From UBA1723 sp045641625 (GTDB lineage: Bacteria; Bacteroidota; Bacteroidia; Bacteroidales; Paludibacteraceae), in assembly GCA_045641625.1 (NCBI GenBank), contig JAZUHH010000094.1:1-54307 (forward strand): 54,307 nt of DNA. The letters run 5' to 3'. Each line of letters opens with the position of its first letter. The first letter of the stretch is position 1. Shown one piece after another: positions 27,889 to 36,221 of this stretch. The position numbers and the translations under genes are program-made. Below the pieces are notes generated by a model that was given only the letters and a program-made list of their open reading frames with translations, was not told the origin of the DNA and did not search any database.

Positions 27889-28686
27889 ATGAAAAGGCTA
27901 TTAATAATTTCTTGGTTTGTTATGTTGTGTGGTGTTTGTTGGTCTCATAATTTTGATGGGGCGATTAAAAGCCATTACAATGAAATGAGGGGAGTACTCG
28001 GTTTAAAAGGAAATGTTCTCGTAAAAGAATGGCTTAGATTTATAAGTCATGATATGATTGACGAACACACATTTGGTGATAATCTAAATCGTGAATTCCA
28101 ATTGGGGATAAAGGCGGGGGAAGGAGGCCATCGAATGTTTTTCCATTGGCCGTATAATTCTGAACCATGGAATAAGGAAATAGAAAATAGACTTAAATAT
28201 GCGAGTTCTACTGAAAAGGAATTTAGAGACAATTTGGTTTTGATAAAGGCTCGATTAGTAGAAGAACAGCGACGTAGGAATGCTGCGATTAACAATAAAA
28301 CAAGATCTTTATTTGGTTTTGAAAAAGGCGGAGCGGAAGGGAAAATAGTTAATAGAATATCATCATTAGTGTATAATGTCCATATATTAGGTGATTATAT
28401 GTCTGATAATAAAAATTTTTATGGTCTTCCAGATTTTAATATTTTGGTTAAAGCTATATTAGAAGATATTAGAACAATAGCAGACTCCCCCGTAATATCG
28501 AATCCATTGCAAAAGAAGATAGAACAAATTAAAGGTTCTGATAATCAAAAGAAAGCTGATGAATTAATGAAAATACTTTTGGAAGAGTGTCCTTTGGTAT
28601 TAAAAGAAGCTAGAGGAGGCATGATTAAGCGAAGGCTTGAAAAGAGAGGTTTTGAGTTTGAATCGTCGTCTTTTTGGCCTTTTTAG
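27889..28686 (+). CDS. Exported helical protein, possibly zinc phospholipase-like
   Basis: 265 aa with a signal peptide (MKRLLIISWFVMLCGVCWS). The mature part is mostly helical, with His-rich positions spread through it: HDMIDEHTFGDN, GGHRMFFHWPYN and NVHILGDYMSDN. The HxxGDY pattern recalls the helical zinc-dependent phospholipase C/S1-P1 nuclease fold, but this is a weak resemblance from motifs only. It shares the AT-rich composition of the gene before it and ends just before the purA promoter region. If the fold guess is wrong, it is simply an unknown exported protein. Confidence 0.55.
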   Translation: MKRLLIISWFVMLCGVCWSHNFDGAIKSHYNEMRGVLGLKGNVLVKEWLRFISHDMIDEHTFGDNLNREFQLGIKAGEGGHRMFFHWPYNSEPWNKEIENRLKYASSTEKEFRDNLVLIKARLVEEQRRRNAAINNKTRSLFGFEKGGAEGKIVNRISSLVYNVHILGDYMSDNKNFYGLPDFNILVKAILEDIRTIADSPVISNPLQKKIEQIKGSDNQKKADELMKILLEECPLVLKEARGGMIKRRLEKRGFEFESSSFWPF

Positions 28687-28851
28687 GTTTTCCAAAAAAG
28701 TGGAAAGAAATGTGTTTTTCTTTTCGTTTTCTCTCCCATAAACTCCCATTATCTTCTCAAAAATTTGGTAGATTCAAAAAAAAGTTGCAACTTTGGCGAG
28801 TTTTTGGGGCAATGTGTTTGCCTGATAACTTGTAAACAATAAAAAGTAGAT

Positions 28852-30123
28852 ATGAAAGTAGATGTATTGCTAGGTCTACAGTGGGGAGACGAAGGTAAGG
28901 GTAAGGTTGTTGACGTGCTTACTCCCAACTATGATGTCGTAACTCGTTTTCAGGGTGGACCAAATGCAGGTCACACACTTGAGTTTGAAGGTCAGAAGTA
29001 TGTGCTTCGTTCTATTCCTTCAGGTATTTTCCAGGGTGGAAAGGTTAACGTAATTGGTAACGGTGTTGTTCTTGACCCAGCTTTGTTCAAGCAGGAGGTT
29101 GAGCAGCTTGAGGCTTCGGGACACGACCTTACTAAGAGACTTTATATTTCAAAGAAGGCTCACCTGATCCTTCCAACTCACCGTATTCTTGACGCCGCTT
29201 ACGAGAGCGCAAAGGGTGCAGGCAAGATTGGTACTACAGGTAAGGGTATCGGCCCAACTTACACAGACAAGACTTCTAGAAACGGTCTTCGTGTAGGAGA
29301 CTTGCTAGTGAACTTCGAGCAGAAGTACGCTAAGGCTGTAGCTCGTCACAAGGAGATTCTTTCCCACTACGACTACAAGTACGATCTTGAGCCAATCGAG
29401 AAGGCTTGGTTCGAGGGTGTGGAGAAGCTAAAGCAATATACATTCATCGACAGCGAGTACGAGTTGAACGGACTTTTGAAGGAGGGTAAGACTATCCTTG
29501 CAGAGGGTGCTCAGGGTACTATGCTTGACGTTGACTTCGGTTCTTATCCATTCGTAACATCATCTAACACAATCTGTGCCGGCGCTTGTACAGGTCTAGG
29601 TATCGCTCCAGGTAAGATCGGTGATGTTTACGGAATCTTCAAGGCTTACTGTACACGCGTTGGTAGCGGTCCTTTCCCAACAGAGTTGTTCGACGAGACA
29701 GGAAAGACTATCCGTGACCTTGGTCATGAGTACGGTGCAGTGACTGGCCGTGAGAGAAGATGCGGTTGGATCGACCTTGTGGCTTTGAAGTACGCTGTTA
29801 TGATCAACGGTGTGACTAAGCTTATCATGATGAAGAGCGATGTCCTTGACGGATTCGACACAATCAAGGCTTGCGTTGCATACAACCTTAACGGAAGCGA
29901 GACTGACGAGTTCCCATTCGATGTAACTGAGGGTGAGGTAACACCTATCTACAAGGAGTTCAAGGGTTGGAAGAAGGATATGACCAAGACCAAGAAGGAG
30001 TCTGAGTTCCCAACAGAGTTCAACGAGTACATCGACTTCCTTGAGGATTACCTTGAGGTGCCTATCAAGATTGTTTCTGTAGGTCCAGACCGTGAGCAGA
30101 CAATCGTAAGATACGCAGAATAA
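28852..30123 (+). CDS. purA: Adenylosuccinate synthetase
   Basis: Catalyses GTP-dependent joining of IMP and aspartate to make adenylosuccinate, the first committed step to AMP. The GTP-binding/catalytic loop GLQWGDEGKGK is at residues 8-18 (catalytic Asp13), followed by GGPNAGHT with His41, the GTTGKGIGP and GAQGTMLD segments, and a C-terminal VSVGPDRE. Length of 423 aa is standard. Codon use returns to that of the core genome, in contrast to the two preceding genes. Confidence 0.97.
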   Translation: MKVDVLLGLQWGDEGKGKVVDVLTPNYDVVTRFQGGPNAGHTLEFEGQKYVLRSIPSGIFQGGKVNVIGNGVVLDPALFKQEVEQLEASGHDLTKRLYISKKAHLILPTHRILDAAYESAKGAGKIGTTGKGIGPTYTDKTSRNGLRVGDLLVNFEQKYAKAVARHKEILSHYDYKYDLEPIEKAWFEGVEKLKQYTFIDSEYELNGLLKEGKTILAEGAQGTMLDVDFGSYPFVTSSNTICAGACTGLGIAPGKIGDVYGIFKAYCTRVGSGPFPTELFDETGKTIRDLGHEYGAVTGRERRCGWIDLVALKYAVMINGVTKLIMMKSDVLDGFDTIKACVAYNLNGSETDEFPFDVTEGEVTPIYKEFKGWKKDMTKTKKESEFPTEFNEYIDFLEDYLEVPIKIVSVGPDREQTIVRYAE

Positions 30124-30148
30124 TCTGACATAGACAATATGTTATATG

Positions 30149-30185
30149 GGAAGGTTGCTACATTGTGGCAACCTTCCTTGTTTTT
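30149..30185 (+). terminator. Rho-independent terminator after purA
   Basis: A perfect 10-bp stem (30149-30158 with 30168-30177) with a nine-base loop is followed by TTGTTTTT. Confidence 0.85.
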
Positions 30186-30225
30186 GCGGTATGTCTATTG
30201 ATTTCGCAATCTTTGTGTGAAATAC

Positions 30226-30256
30226 TTTGCCAAGATGATAGTTTTCAGTACCTTTG
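30226..30256 (+). promoter_or_regulatory. Promoter for the lipoprotein-hemW unit
   Basis: TTTG at 30226-30229, 19 bases, then TACCTTTG at 30249-30256; the first start codon is at 30293. Confidence 0.65.
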
Positions 30257-30292
30257 CAACTGTGTTTTCGATTGTAGCTATACACAAAAGGA

Positions 30293-30883
30293 ATGGATAT
30301 GAGATTATTTGGAACTGTACTGATATTTCTTGCCGGTCTGCTTGTCTCTGTGACTTCGTGCAAGCGAGACATTGACGACATTGACGAAACACCGATAGAC
30401 CCCGAAATGCTTCTTGGCGGTTGGGAGTTTACCGGAGAGGTCAAGGTGAAGATAAATGCGCCGGTGATGAAGAACATCGCAGAGAACCTGACTGAGGACT
30501 TTATGAAAGGTGTGGCAAGCCGCAGAAAGTTCTATTTTACCAAGAAGCGCGCCTACTGCGTGTGGTCGATAGACACCGACAACCAAAAGACAAAGCAGAG
30601 CAAATACTGGTGCAACGAGTACAAGCTGGAGTTTGCGGAGACAAACAGGTACTTCTATAACTGCTACGTGCCGTTGTTCTATGTGAAGAACCAGACAGAA
30701 AGCTCAATGACTTTCTATCTCCTAAAGGATGAAATTGTCGCCATTTTGAAGTCTGACAAATCCATCCCTTCAAATATCATAGATAAGATAGAGGACGGCA
30801 TCTGCGAAATGCCTTTGAGAAGATACCACAACAAGTTTTGGGATGAGATAGACGAAATGGAAGCCCTGGAGGACGAGGAGTAA
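30293..30883 (+). CDS. Putative lipoprotein, function unknown
   Basis: 196 aa with a lipoprotein signal peptide (lipobox VTSC; Cys23). The mature domain starts with an acidic stretch (DIDDIDETPID), then a LLGGWEFTGEVKV segment like the opening strand of small lipocalin-like Bacteroidota lipoproteins, and is beta-rich in the middle. No enzymatic motif is visible. ATGs at 30293 and 30299 are both possible starts. Its TAA overlaps the hemW ATG by one base, so translation is probably coupled. Confidence 0.65.
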   Translation: MDMRLFGTVLIFLAGLLVSVTSCKRDIDDIDETPIDPEMLLGGWEFTGEVKVKINAPVMKNIAENLTEDFMKGVASRRKFYFTKKRAYCVWSIDTDNQKTKQSKYWCNEYKLEFAETNRYFYNCYVPLFYVKNQTESSMTFYLLKDEIVAILKSDKSIPSNIIDKIEDGICEMPLRRYHNKFWDEIDEMEALEDEE

Positions 30884-32004
30884 TGGCAGGACTGTATATT
30901 CATATCCCCCTATGCACGAAACGCTGCTCGTACTGCAGTTTCTTTTCCTCGACATTGGTCGGAAGGAGAGAGGAGATTGTCGATGCCTTGTGCAGGGAAA
31001 TGAGGGATAGAAAGGACTATCTGCCGGCTGATGACAATGTGCTTTCAACAATCTATATAGGTGGAGGAACTCCGTCTCTGCTTCCTATGAGCGACATAGA
31101 TAGGCTGGTTGGCAATGCTCTGGACATCTTTGACCATTCCGATGGGATGGAGATAACAATGGAGGCCAATCCGGATGATCTGACTGACGAATATGTGGCG
31201 GAAATGGCCAAGTCGCGTATAAACAGACTGAGTATCGGCGTGCAGACATTTGATGACGAGGAACTGAAACTTATAAATCGCAGACATGATTCAGCAGAGG
31301 CTGTTGAGGCTATAGAGAGGGTGAAAAGAGCCGGAATTGACAATTTCGGTATGGATCTGATTTTCGGACTTCCAAGCCAGACATCTGAGAGCTTCGAAAG
31401 GACAATAGACAGGGCAATAAGTCTTGAACCAGCCCATATATCGGCTTATTCCCTTGAACTGCAGGAGGATTCTCTGCTCTTCAAGAAGGTTGAGAAAGGT
31501 GATATGTCTCTGCCATCGGACGAAGAGGTGGAGCAGATGTCTGAACTGATAGCAGACAAACTGAAGGCGGCTGGATATGAGCACTATGAGATCTCGAACT
31601 GGGCAAAACCGGGCAGAAGATCAAGGCATAATTCCTCGTATTGGGTGGGAACTCCTTATTTGGGGGTTGGACCATCGGCCCATTCATTCAACGGAGAGAG
31701 CCGTGAGTGGAATGTGTCAAACGTGCTGAAGTATTTGTCCGGAGCCAAGACTGAAAAGGAGGTGCTTAGCGAGCAGGACAAATACAACGAATACCTTTTC
31801 CTTTCGTTGAGGACCTGCGAGGGCATAGGCCTGAAGGACTATGAGGCTCGATATGGCAGTTCTCGTCTTGACAAGCTGATGGGGGAGTCTCTGCAGTTTC
31901 TTGAAAGCGGCCAGATGACTTTGGAAAACGGTCGTTTGAAACTGACTCGAAAAGGCATAATCCTTTCTAATACAATAATATCGGAATTATTTGAAGTTGA
32001 CTAA
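30883..32004 (+). CDS. hemW: HemW-like radical SAM protein (heme chaperone)
   Basis: Radical SAM protein related to oxygen-independent coproporphyrinogen oxidase but now regarded as a heme chaperone. The start IHIPLCTKRCSYCSFF holds the 4Fe-4S cysteines Cys11, Cys15 and Cys18. The SAM-binding GGGTPSLL and the later GIGLKDYEARYG C-terminal HemW segment are present. It lacks the extended N-terminal region of true HemN, as expected for HemW. Length of 373 aa is normal. Confidence 0.9.
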   Translation: MAGLYIHIPLCTKRCSYCSFFSSTLVGRREEIVDALCREMRDRKDYLPADDNVLSTIYIGGGTPSLLPMSDIDRLVGNALDIFDHSDGMEITMEANPDDLTDEYVAEMAKSRINRLSIGVQTFDDEELKLINRRHDSAEAVEAIERVKRAGIDNFGMDLIFGLPSQTSESFERTIDRAISLEPAHISAYSLELQEDSLLFKKVEKGDMSLPSDEEVEQMSELIADKLKAAGYEHYEISNWAKPGRRSRHNSSYWVGTPYLGVGPSAHSFNGESREWNVSNVLKYLSGAKTEKEVLSEQDKYNEYLFLSLRTCEGIGLKDYEARYGSSRLDKLMGESLQFLESGQMTLENGRLKLTRKGIILSNTIISELFEVD

Positions 32005-32017
32005 TCAATTTATCGTA

Positions 32018-33076
32018 ATGAGCAAATTTATATATTGGATAATTCTTTCCTTGACGTTCCTTGGCACGGAGGCGTTTTCTCAGAATTTGTCCTTGAAGGA
32101 CATCAACAAACTGAGAGCAAAGAAGAATTGGGGCGAAATAGACAAGCTTTTGAGCTCCAAGGGTTGGGTCGCTGACAAGCCGGAACTTCTCAAGGACAAC
32201 CAGACTTCTTCCTTGACATGGAGTCTTGCCTCGATAGGTGGCATTGTAAAGCTTGAGGTCGAGAAGGGCTGGAAGACAAAGTCCGACATACATTTCACAC
32301 TGCCAGAGAAGGATGTCCCTTCGTATATCTCCAAGCTTGTGGGTGAATACGGCTACAAGGAGGAGCTTTCTTTAAGAACAAAGAAATTCTATAAGCACAG
32401 AAACGAGCTTGCCTTGGCCAAGACTTTTGAGTCCGGAGAGACCAGGCTGTCATTCTCTACAAAGGATTCAAAGTATTGGGACATGCTTGTGTCGAGCGGA
32501 AAGGATCCGGATGTGCGAAGCCTTGATACATATCAGATCGGAGACTATATAGAGGAGGAGGGCGGAATACTGTTCTATGTGTCAGAGAATGCTGACTACG
32601 GATACATTCTGGCTATGACTGACGCAAACAACGGAAGCGGATGCGAATGGGGTGCCGACACAACTGACATTCCTGGCAAATATCCCTTCACAAGCAGAGA
32701 ATGGCACGAGGCAAACTATGATATGGAGGGCGAGGCAAACACTAAAGCCATAGCGGAGTTCCTTGACTCGCACTATCCGGCAACGACAAAGTATGCGACT
32801 CAGCTGGCAGCAAGCTACAGAGGCGGAGAAAAGAGTGACTGGTACCTGCCTTCGGAAGGTCAGTTGAGAATGATAAAGGACATAGCCGACAGAATGAACA
32901 ACAGATTGAGAATAAACCAGGGTGTCAGCCTTGCAAAGACTTGGTACTGGAGTTCTTCGGAATACGACAAGAATTTTGCATGGGCAGTGAATTTCGGCAG
33001 TAAGATTGTGGGCAGAAGCTCAAAAAAGGGTATGGACAGAGTTCGACCTGTCAGGACAATGAGAGTGGAGGAATAA
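32018..33076 (+). CDS. Exported Lcl/DUF1566-like protein
   Basis: 352 aa from the ATG at 32018, which opens a clean signal peptide (MSKFIYWIILSLTFLGTEAF); an earlier in-frame start would overlap hemW by 14 bases and hide it. Residues about 25-170 are a helical/beta region of unknown family. The C-terminal half (DYIEEEGGILFYVSENADYGYILAMTD, SDWYLPSEGQLRMI, TWYWSSSEY, WAVNFGS, RPVRTM) matches the Lcl/DUF1566 C-type-lectin-like fold found in surface proteins. It probably shares the hemW transcript. Confidence 0.75.
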   Translation: MSKFIYWIILSLTFLGTEAFSQNLSLKDINKLRAKKNWGEIDKLLSSKGWVADKPELLKDNQTSSLTWSLASIGGIVKLEVEKGWKTKSDIHFTLPEKDVPSYISKLVGEYGYKEELSLRTKKFYKHRNELALAKTFESGETRLSFSTKDSKYWDMLVSSGKDPDVRSLDTYQIGDYIEEEGGILFYVSENADYGYILAMTDANNGSGCEWGADTTDIPGKYPFTSREWHEANYDMEGEANTKAIAEFLDSHYPATTKYATQLAASYRGGEKSDWYLPSEGQLRMIKDIADRMNNRLRINQGVSLAKTWYWSSSEYDKNFAWAVNFGSKIVGRSSKKGMDRVRPVRTMRVEE

Positions 33077-33158
33077 TCAGTTTTCTCCCCAAATTTCATG
33101 AAAACAATGCAGTGGAATAAAAAATATTGCTCATTTTTGTAAAAAAGTCCTCGAAAAA

Positions 33159-33189
33159 TTTGGAGATACAAAAATATGTAGTAATTTTG
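33159..33189 (+). promoter_or_regulatory. Promoter for tRNA-Asp
   Basis: TTTGG at 33159-33163, about 19 bases, then TAATTTTG at 33182-33189 followed by C. The tRNA begins 40 bases later. Confidence 0.6.
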
Positions 33190-33229
33190 CATCGCAATCG
33201 GGAAACAAGGGTTCTTGAAAGCAAAAAAT

Positions 33230-33306
33230 GGTGTGGTAGTTCAGCTGGTTAGAATACATGCCTGTCACGCATGGGGTCGCGGGTTCGAGTCCCGTCCATA
33301 CCGCCA
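33230..33306 (+). tRNA. tRNA-Asp (anticodon GTC)
   Basis: 77 nt with an encoded CCA end. The acceptor GGTGTGG pairs with CCATACC, the anticodon stem CATGC/GCATG frames the loop CTGTCAC with anticodon GTC, and the T arm GCGGG-TTCGAGT-CCCGT is standard. The sequence turns AT-rich and into mobile-element genes right after it, so its 3' end is the likely integration site. Confidence 0.97.
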
Positions 33307-33424
33307 AATTGATTAACCTTTTTTATAAATTTCAAAACTAGCGAGTTTGAATTTGTCGGGAGGGATAATCATAATTGAGAAAAAAGCATTAAAATTTTTA
33401 TTTTAATGATATTATGCAAAAGAG

Positions 33425-33448
33425 TTATTTCATTGTGAAATGAGATAA
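33425..33448. repeat. Inverted repeat in the ICE left-end region
   Basis: TTATTTCATT and AATGAGATAA form a 10-bp stem with one mismatch and a four-base loop. It lies 120 bases from the tRNA in non-coding AT-rich DNA and could be an operator or an integrase/excisionase arm site. Confidence 0.35.
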
Positions 33449-33589
33449 TTCTACTTTATAGTTTATTGCTCTTTGTTTCAAAAGCGATGCAAAATTACAT
33501 ACTTTAATTTGAAAAACAAGCGTGTGATTAAAATTTTTCGCTTTGAAATAAAAAAGTTTAATGTTATATTATGCAAGCCGAGAATAAAA

Positions 33590-33648
33590 CTTCCCAAGTT
33601 TTGCGGAAAAACAAAAAACAACTTCCCAAATTTTACGGAATTTTGCGG
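33590..33648 (+). repeat. Iteron-like direct repeats upstream of the rep gene
   Basis: CTTCCCAAGTTTTGCGGAA at 33590-33608 and CTTCCCAAATTTTACGGAA at 33622-33640 share 17 of 19 bases and start 32 bases (about three helical turns) apart. A partial TTTTGCGG follows at 33641-33648. Their place ahead of a replication-initiator-like gene suggests an origin. The remaining DNA from 33307 to 33975 holds no gene I can support. Confidence 0.6.
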
Positions 33649-33756
33649 TTGCAATTATTTGAACATTAGGCAAATGCGAGCGGACTCTCTTATAGTTCTA
33701 TGTTGTAACTTTATTGTCAAAAAAGATACTCAATTGACTATAAAGAGGAAACAAAA

Positions 33757-33788
33757 TTTGCAAAAGACGATAATTATCACTACTTTTG
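33757..33788 (+). promoter_or_regulatory. Promoter 1 upstream of rep
   Basis: TTTG at 33757-33760, 20 bases, TACTTTTG at 33781-33788. A ten-codon open frame (ATG at 33793) follows at once and may be a leader peptide or chance. Confidence 0.45.
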
Positions 33789-33920
33789 CATCATGAAACA
33801 GAAAAACCCTTTTATTAAAGGTTAAATTGTAATATAGAAAAATTTCACATTTCTGGAAAGCTGGGAAGCGTGAAGGAAGTCAAAGGAAAGAGAATATGGC
33901 AACATTTTCTCTTTTTTTTG

Positions 33921-33950
33921 TTGTTAATCCGAATAATCTATTTACTTTTG
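33921..33950 (+). promoter_or_regulatory. Promoter 2 upstream of rep
   Basis: TTG at 33921-33923, 19 bases, TACTTTTG at 33943-33950; the rep start codon is 26 bases downstream. Confidence 0.6.
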
Positions 33951-33975
33951 CAATTGAAATTTTTCTATAATCGAT

Positions 33976-35091
33976 ATGAAAACAATAAACAAAAAGGAGG
34001 TTTTAGTCTCTCTGTTGCCAGACTTGACCTACCACACAAACAAGGCGACAGGACGCAAAATAAGCAAAACAAGCATTGTTCCCAATGATGCTAATTATCC
34101 AAACTTCAATAATTTAAGTCCGACAAAGGTCTATGACGAATTAGAGAAACTCCGTTCAAAAGAGAATGCCGAGGACTCAGGACTTATGGATATTGCCGAC
34201 ATCATTACAGATGATAGAAAATTCGTACGTTTGCATCAGACCCCAGAGACAAAAAAGTTATTTGCAGACTTCATGACCATCAGATCAGCTCATTTGTTTG
34301 CTTATCTTCTTGATCACATACAAATAGATAAGAAGAAAAATGTGAATGTCGTTACTTTTGATAAGGATATACTATGGAAAAAGTATTTTTTTAATTGCGA
34401 CAGCACATATAACTATGCCATTAACGATTTGATTTTTGGAGGTTTAATTTCGAGACCTAAAGGGAAACGTCAAGCGATGACATATTATATAAACCCTAAC
34501 ATTTTAAGTTGTGGAAATGTCACTCCAGAGTCTTATTCTGGCGAAGCAAACAAAAAAGTTAAAGTTTTGACAAAAAAGGAGTTAGACAAGAAAAAGATAG
34601 ATTCAAGCATCCTTGATGTTCTTGCACCTCAGTCAAGTAAAGAAAAAAATGGTAATACAAAAATAGGTGCTTATGTTGAGAAAGACGATAGTCGTTCCAA
34701 TGTCCCCTTTTTCAAGCTTTTTCGCAATAAATTTTCTAAATCTCTTCTCAACATAAAGAAAAAGTCCTCTTTTAAGGTTATTGCCTGTATTACAGAACAA
34801 TTCCTTCCAGAGGACGAAGACAATGCCAGAATGATGCGAGAAATGATTATAACATCATTAAACAACAAAAAATCAAACTGTTACACATTAATAGCTGATA
34901 TTCTAAATTCGGGATTAATATACCGTGATTCAGAAACAAAGCTCTTTAAGTTCAATCCTAATGTATGGTTTAATGGCAATGTCGTAAAGCTATTTGACAA
35001 GCGATTCAAAAACCGTCGTGCAATTAGACGAGACGATTTCTTGAGAATCCAAAAGCGGAGACTAGTCGACCATTTGGCAGATGTAGTATAG
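33976..35091 (+). CDS. Replication-initiator-like protein with two similar halves
   Basis: 371 aa, lysine-rich, no signal peptide. It appears built from two winged-helix-like regions. The first (about residues 90-182) ends YYINPNILSCGNV (Asn173-Asn181), the second (about 245-336) ends FKFNPNVWFNGNV (Asn327-Asn335). The NPN-x4-GN signature closing each half resembles the motif that ends the DNA-binding domain of RepL-type plasmid initiators. The protein is preceded by iteron-like repeats and two promoters, supporting a replication or maintenance role for the excised element. It is convergent with the integrase, with stops ten bases apart. A transcription regulator is the main alternative. Confidence 0.6.
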   Translation: MKTINKKEVLVSLLPDLTYHTNKATGRKISKTSIVPNDANYPNFNNLSPTKVYDELEKLRSKENAEDSGLMDIADIITDDRKFVRLHQTPETKKLFADFMTIRSAHLFAYLLDHIQIDKKKNVNVVTFDKDILWKKYFFNCDSTYNYAINDLIFGGLISRPKGKRQAMTYYINPNILSCGNVTPESYSGEANKKVKVLTKKELDKKKIDSSILDVLAPQSSKEKNGNTKIGAYVEKDDSRSNVPFFKLFRNKFSKSLLNIKKKSSFKVIACITEQFLPEDEDNARMMREMIITSLNNKKSNCYTLIADILNSGLIYRDSETKLFKFNPNVWFNGNVVKLFDKRFKNRRAIRRDDFLRIQKRRLVDHLADVV

Positions 35092-35101
35092 CCAAAATCA
35101 T

Positions 35102-36115
35102 TTATTTTTCACCTTTATTGTCATCAGTGGAAGTCTTATTATTAGATTCCCACGCATTTAGTTTGTCCATTTGTTCTTGACGAGCAGAATCCATGACATC
35201 TATATATGGCTTAATACCTTTGTATGTAGTGTGACCAGTCCACTTCATTACCATTTCGTGTCTGATATCGAGGTGAAGACACAAACAAACGAATGTGCGT
35301 CTGGCGGTGTGTGAACTCAGAGACTCCCACAATCTTGTCCTTGTAACAACTTTTGCTGTCCCCGAATATTGAGTCTGTTCGATAACTCGCATAAATCTCA
35401 GTTTGCGAGCTATCCTTTTCAGTATTTTGTTATAAGTGATTGTATAATGAGGAATTTCAAAAACTAAATTGGATATCTTCTTCTTAAACTGTTTAATCAG
35501 AATTCCTTTTGAAACATTGTTGAGCTCAACATATGTCAGGTGGGATGTCTTTTGAGAAACAAATGCGATTCTGTTCTCTTTAAACTCCACCTCATCCCAG
35601 TTGAATTTAATAAGATCCGAAAATCTAAGACCTGTAAAACAAGCAAAAACAAAAGAATCTCTGACTTCTTCAGCCATTCTTCCCATACCCGATATGTTGC
35701 TTCTATAAAAAGTTTGAAGCTCTTCTACCGTTAGATATACAACTTTCTTCTGGATTGTTTGGAGTCGTGGCTCTTCAATCTTTCGAACCACACCTTCTGT
35801 TACATATCCTTTGTCTCCAAGCCAATAAAGGAATTTCTTGTAATAAATAAATCTTTTGTGAATTGTCGTGTTCTTAAGATTCTCAGATATAAGAAACTCA
35901 TAGAATTCGTCGACACCTGAATGTGCAAGGTAGTCATAAGTCAAAACAAAATCTTTGTCTTGTCCATTTGTTACCAACCACGATTTGAATTTGATCAAGC
36001 TTTTTCGAGTTGTCTCAAATGTCTGAATAGAACTCTTTTTGAGTCCACCTCGTTTGACACTTATGTTCTGAAATGTTTCCCACAGTGCCATAACATCATC
36101 TTTCTTTCCGTTCAT
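35102..36115 (-). CDS. int: Tyrosine recombinase (ICE integrase)
   Basis: 337-aa site-specific recombinase. The N-terminal SAM-like core-binding domain covers about residues 5-110; the catalytic domain has all six active-site residues: Arg164 in TGLRFSDL, Lys189 in VSQKTSH, His269 and Arg272 in SSHTARR, His295 in WTGHT and Tyr304 in KPYIDV. It lacks an extra N-terminal arm domain. It lies 1.8 kb from tRNA-Asp, pointing toward it, and is the obvious candidate for integration there. A promoter-like element overlaps the terminator just upstream. Confidence 0.93.
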   Translation of the reverse strand: MNGKKDDVMALWETFQNISVKRGGLKKSSIQTFETTRKSLIKFKSWLVTNGQDKDFVLTYDYLAHSGVDEFYEFLISENLKNTTIHKRFIYYKKFLYWLGDKGYVTEGVVRKIEEPRLQTIQKKVVYLTVEELQTFYRSNISGMGRMAEEVRDSFVFACFTGLRFSDLIKFNWDEVEFKENRIAFVSQKTSHLTYVELNNVSKGILIKQFKKKISNLVFEIPHYTITYNKILKRIARKLRFMRVIEQTQYSGTAKVVTRTRLWESLSSHTARRTFVCLCLHLDIRHEMVMKWTGHTTYKGIKPYIDVMDSARQEQMDKLNAWESNNKTSTDDNKGEK

Positions 36116-36150
36116 GATTTATGGTTTGTTTTTTGTTCTTTTATAGTCAA

Positions 36151-36158
36151 CAAAAATA
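36151..36158 (-). promoter_or_regulatory. -7 element for int
   Basis: On the minus strand TATTTTTG lies 36 bases before the int start. It overlaps the T-rich tail of the tra terminator, so int may also receive read-through from the tra operon. Confidence 0.4.
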
Positions 36159-36189
36159 GTGGCAGATAATTTCTCAATCATCTACCACT
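36158..36189 (-). terminator. Terminator of the tra operon
   Basis: AGTGGCAGAT at 36158-36167 pairs with ATCTACCACT at 36180-36189 with one mismatch. Read on the minus strand it is followed by ATTTTTG, 33 bases after the traM stop. Confidence 0.65.
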
Positions 36190-36221
36190 TCTTTGCATAA
36201 TTTCATTAAAAATTTATTATG

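Noticed and set aside
33181..33190. GTAATTTTGC, which fits the CTnDOT integration core GTAnnTTTGC
   Set aside because: The same pattern is the normal -7 promoter motif and recurs (for example at 54236-54245); it is placed correctly as the tRNA promoter and the tRNA 3' end is the better boundary.
33995..34010. AGGAGG-like site inside the rep gene suggesting a later start
   Set aside because: No good start codon follows at proper spacing, and the ATG at 33976 fits the promoter at 33943-33950.
33473..34088. Open frames of 107 and 72 codons between tRNA-Asp and the rep gene
   Set aside because: They overlap iteron-like repeats, promoters and each other's likely control sites, and the translations are composition-driven Lys/Phe/Asn sequences.
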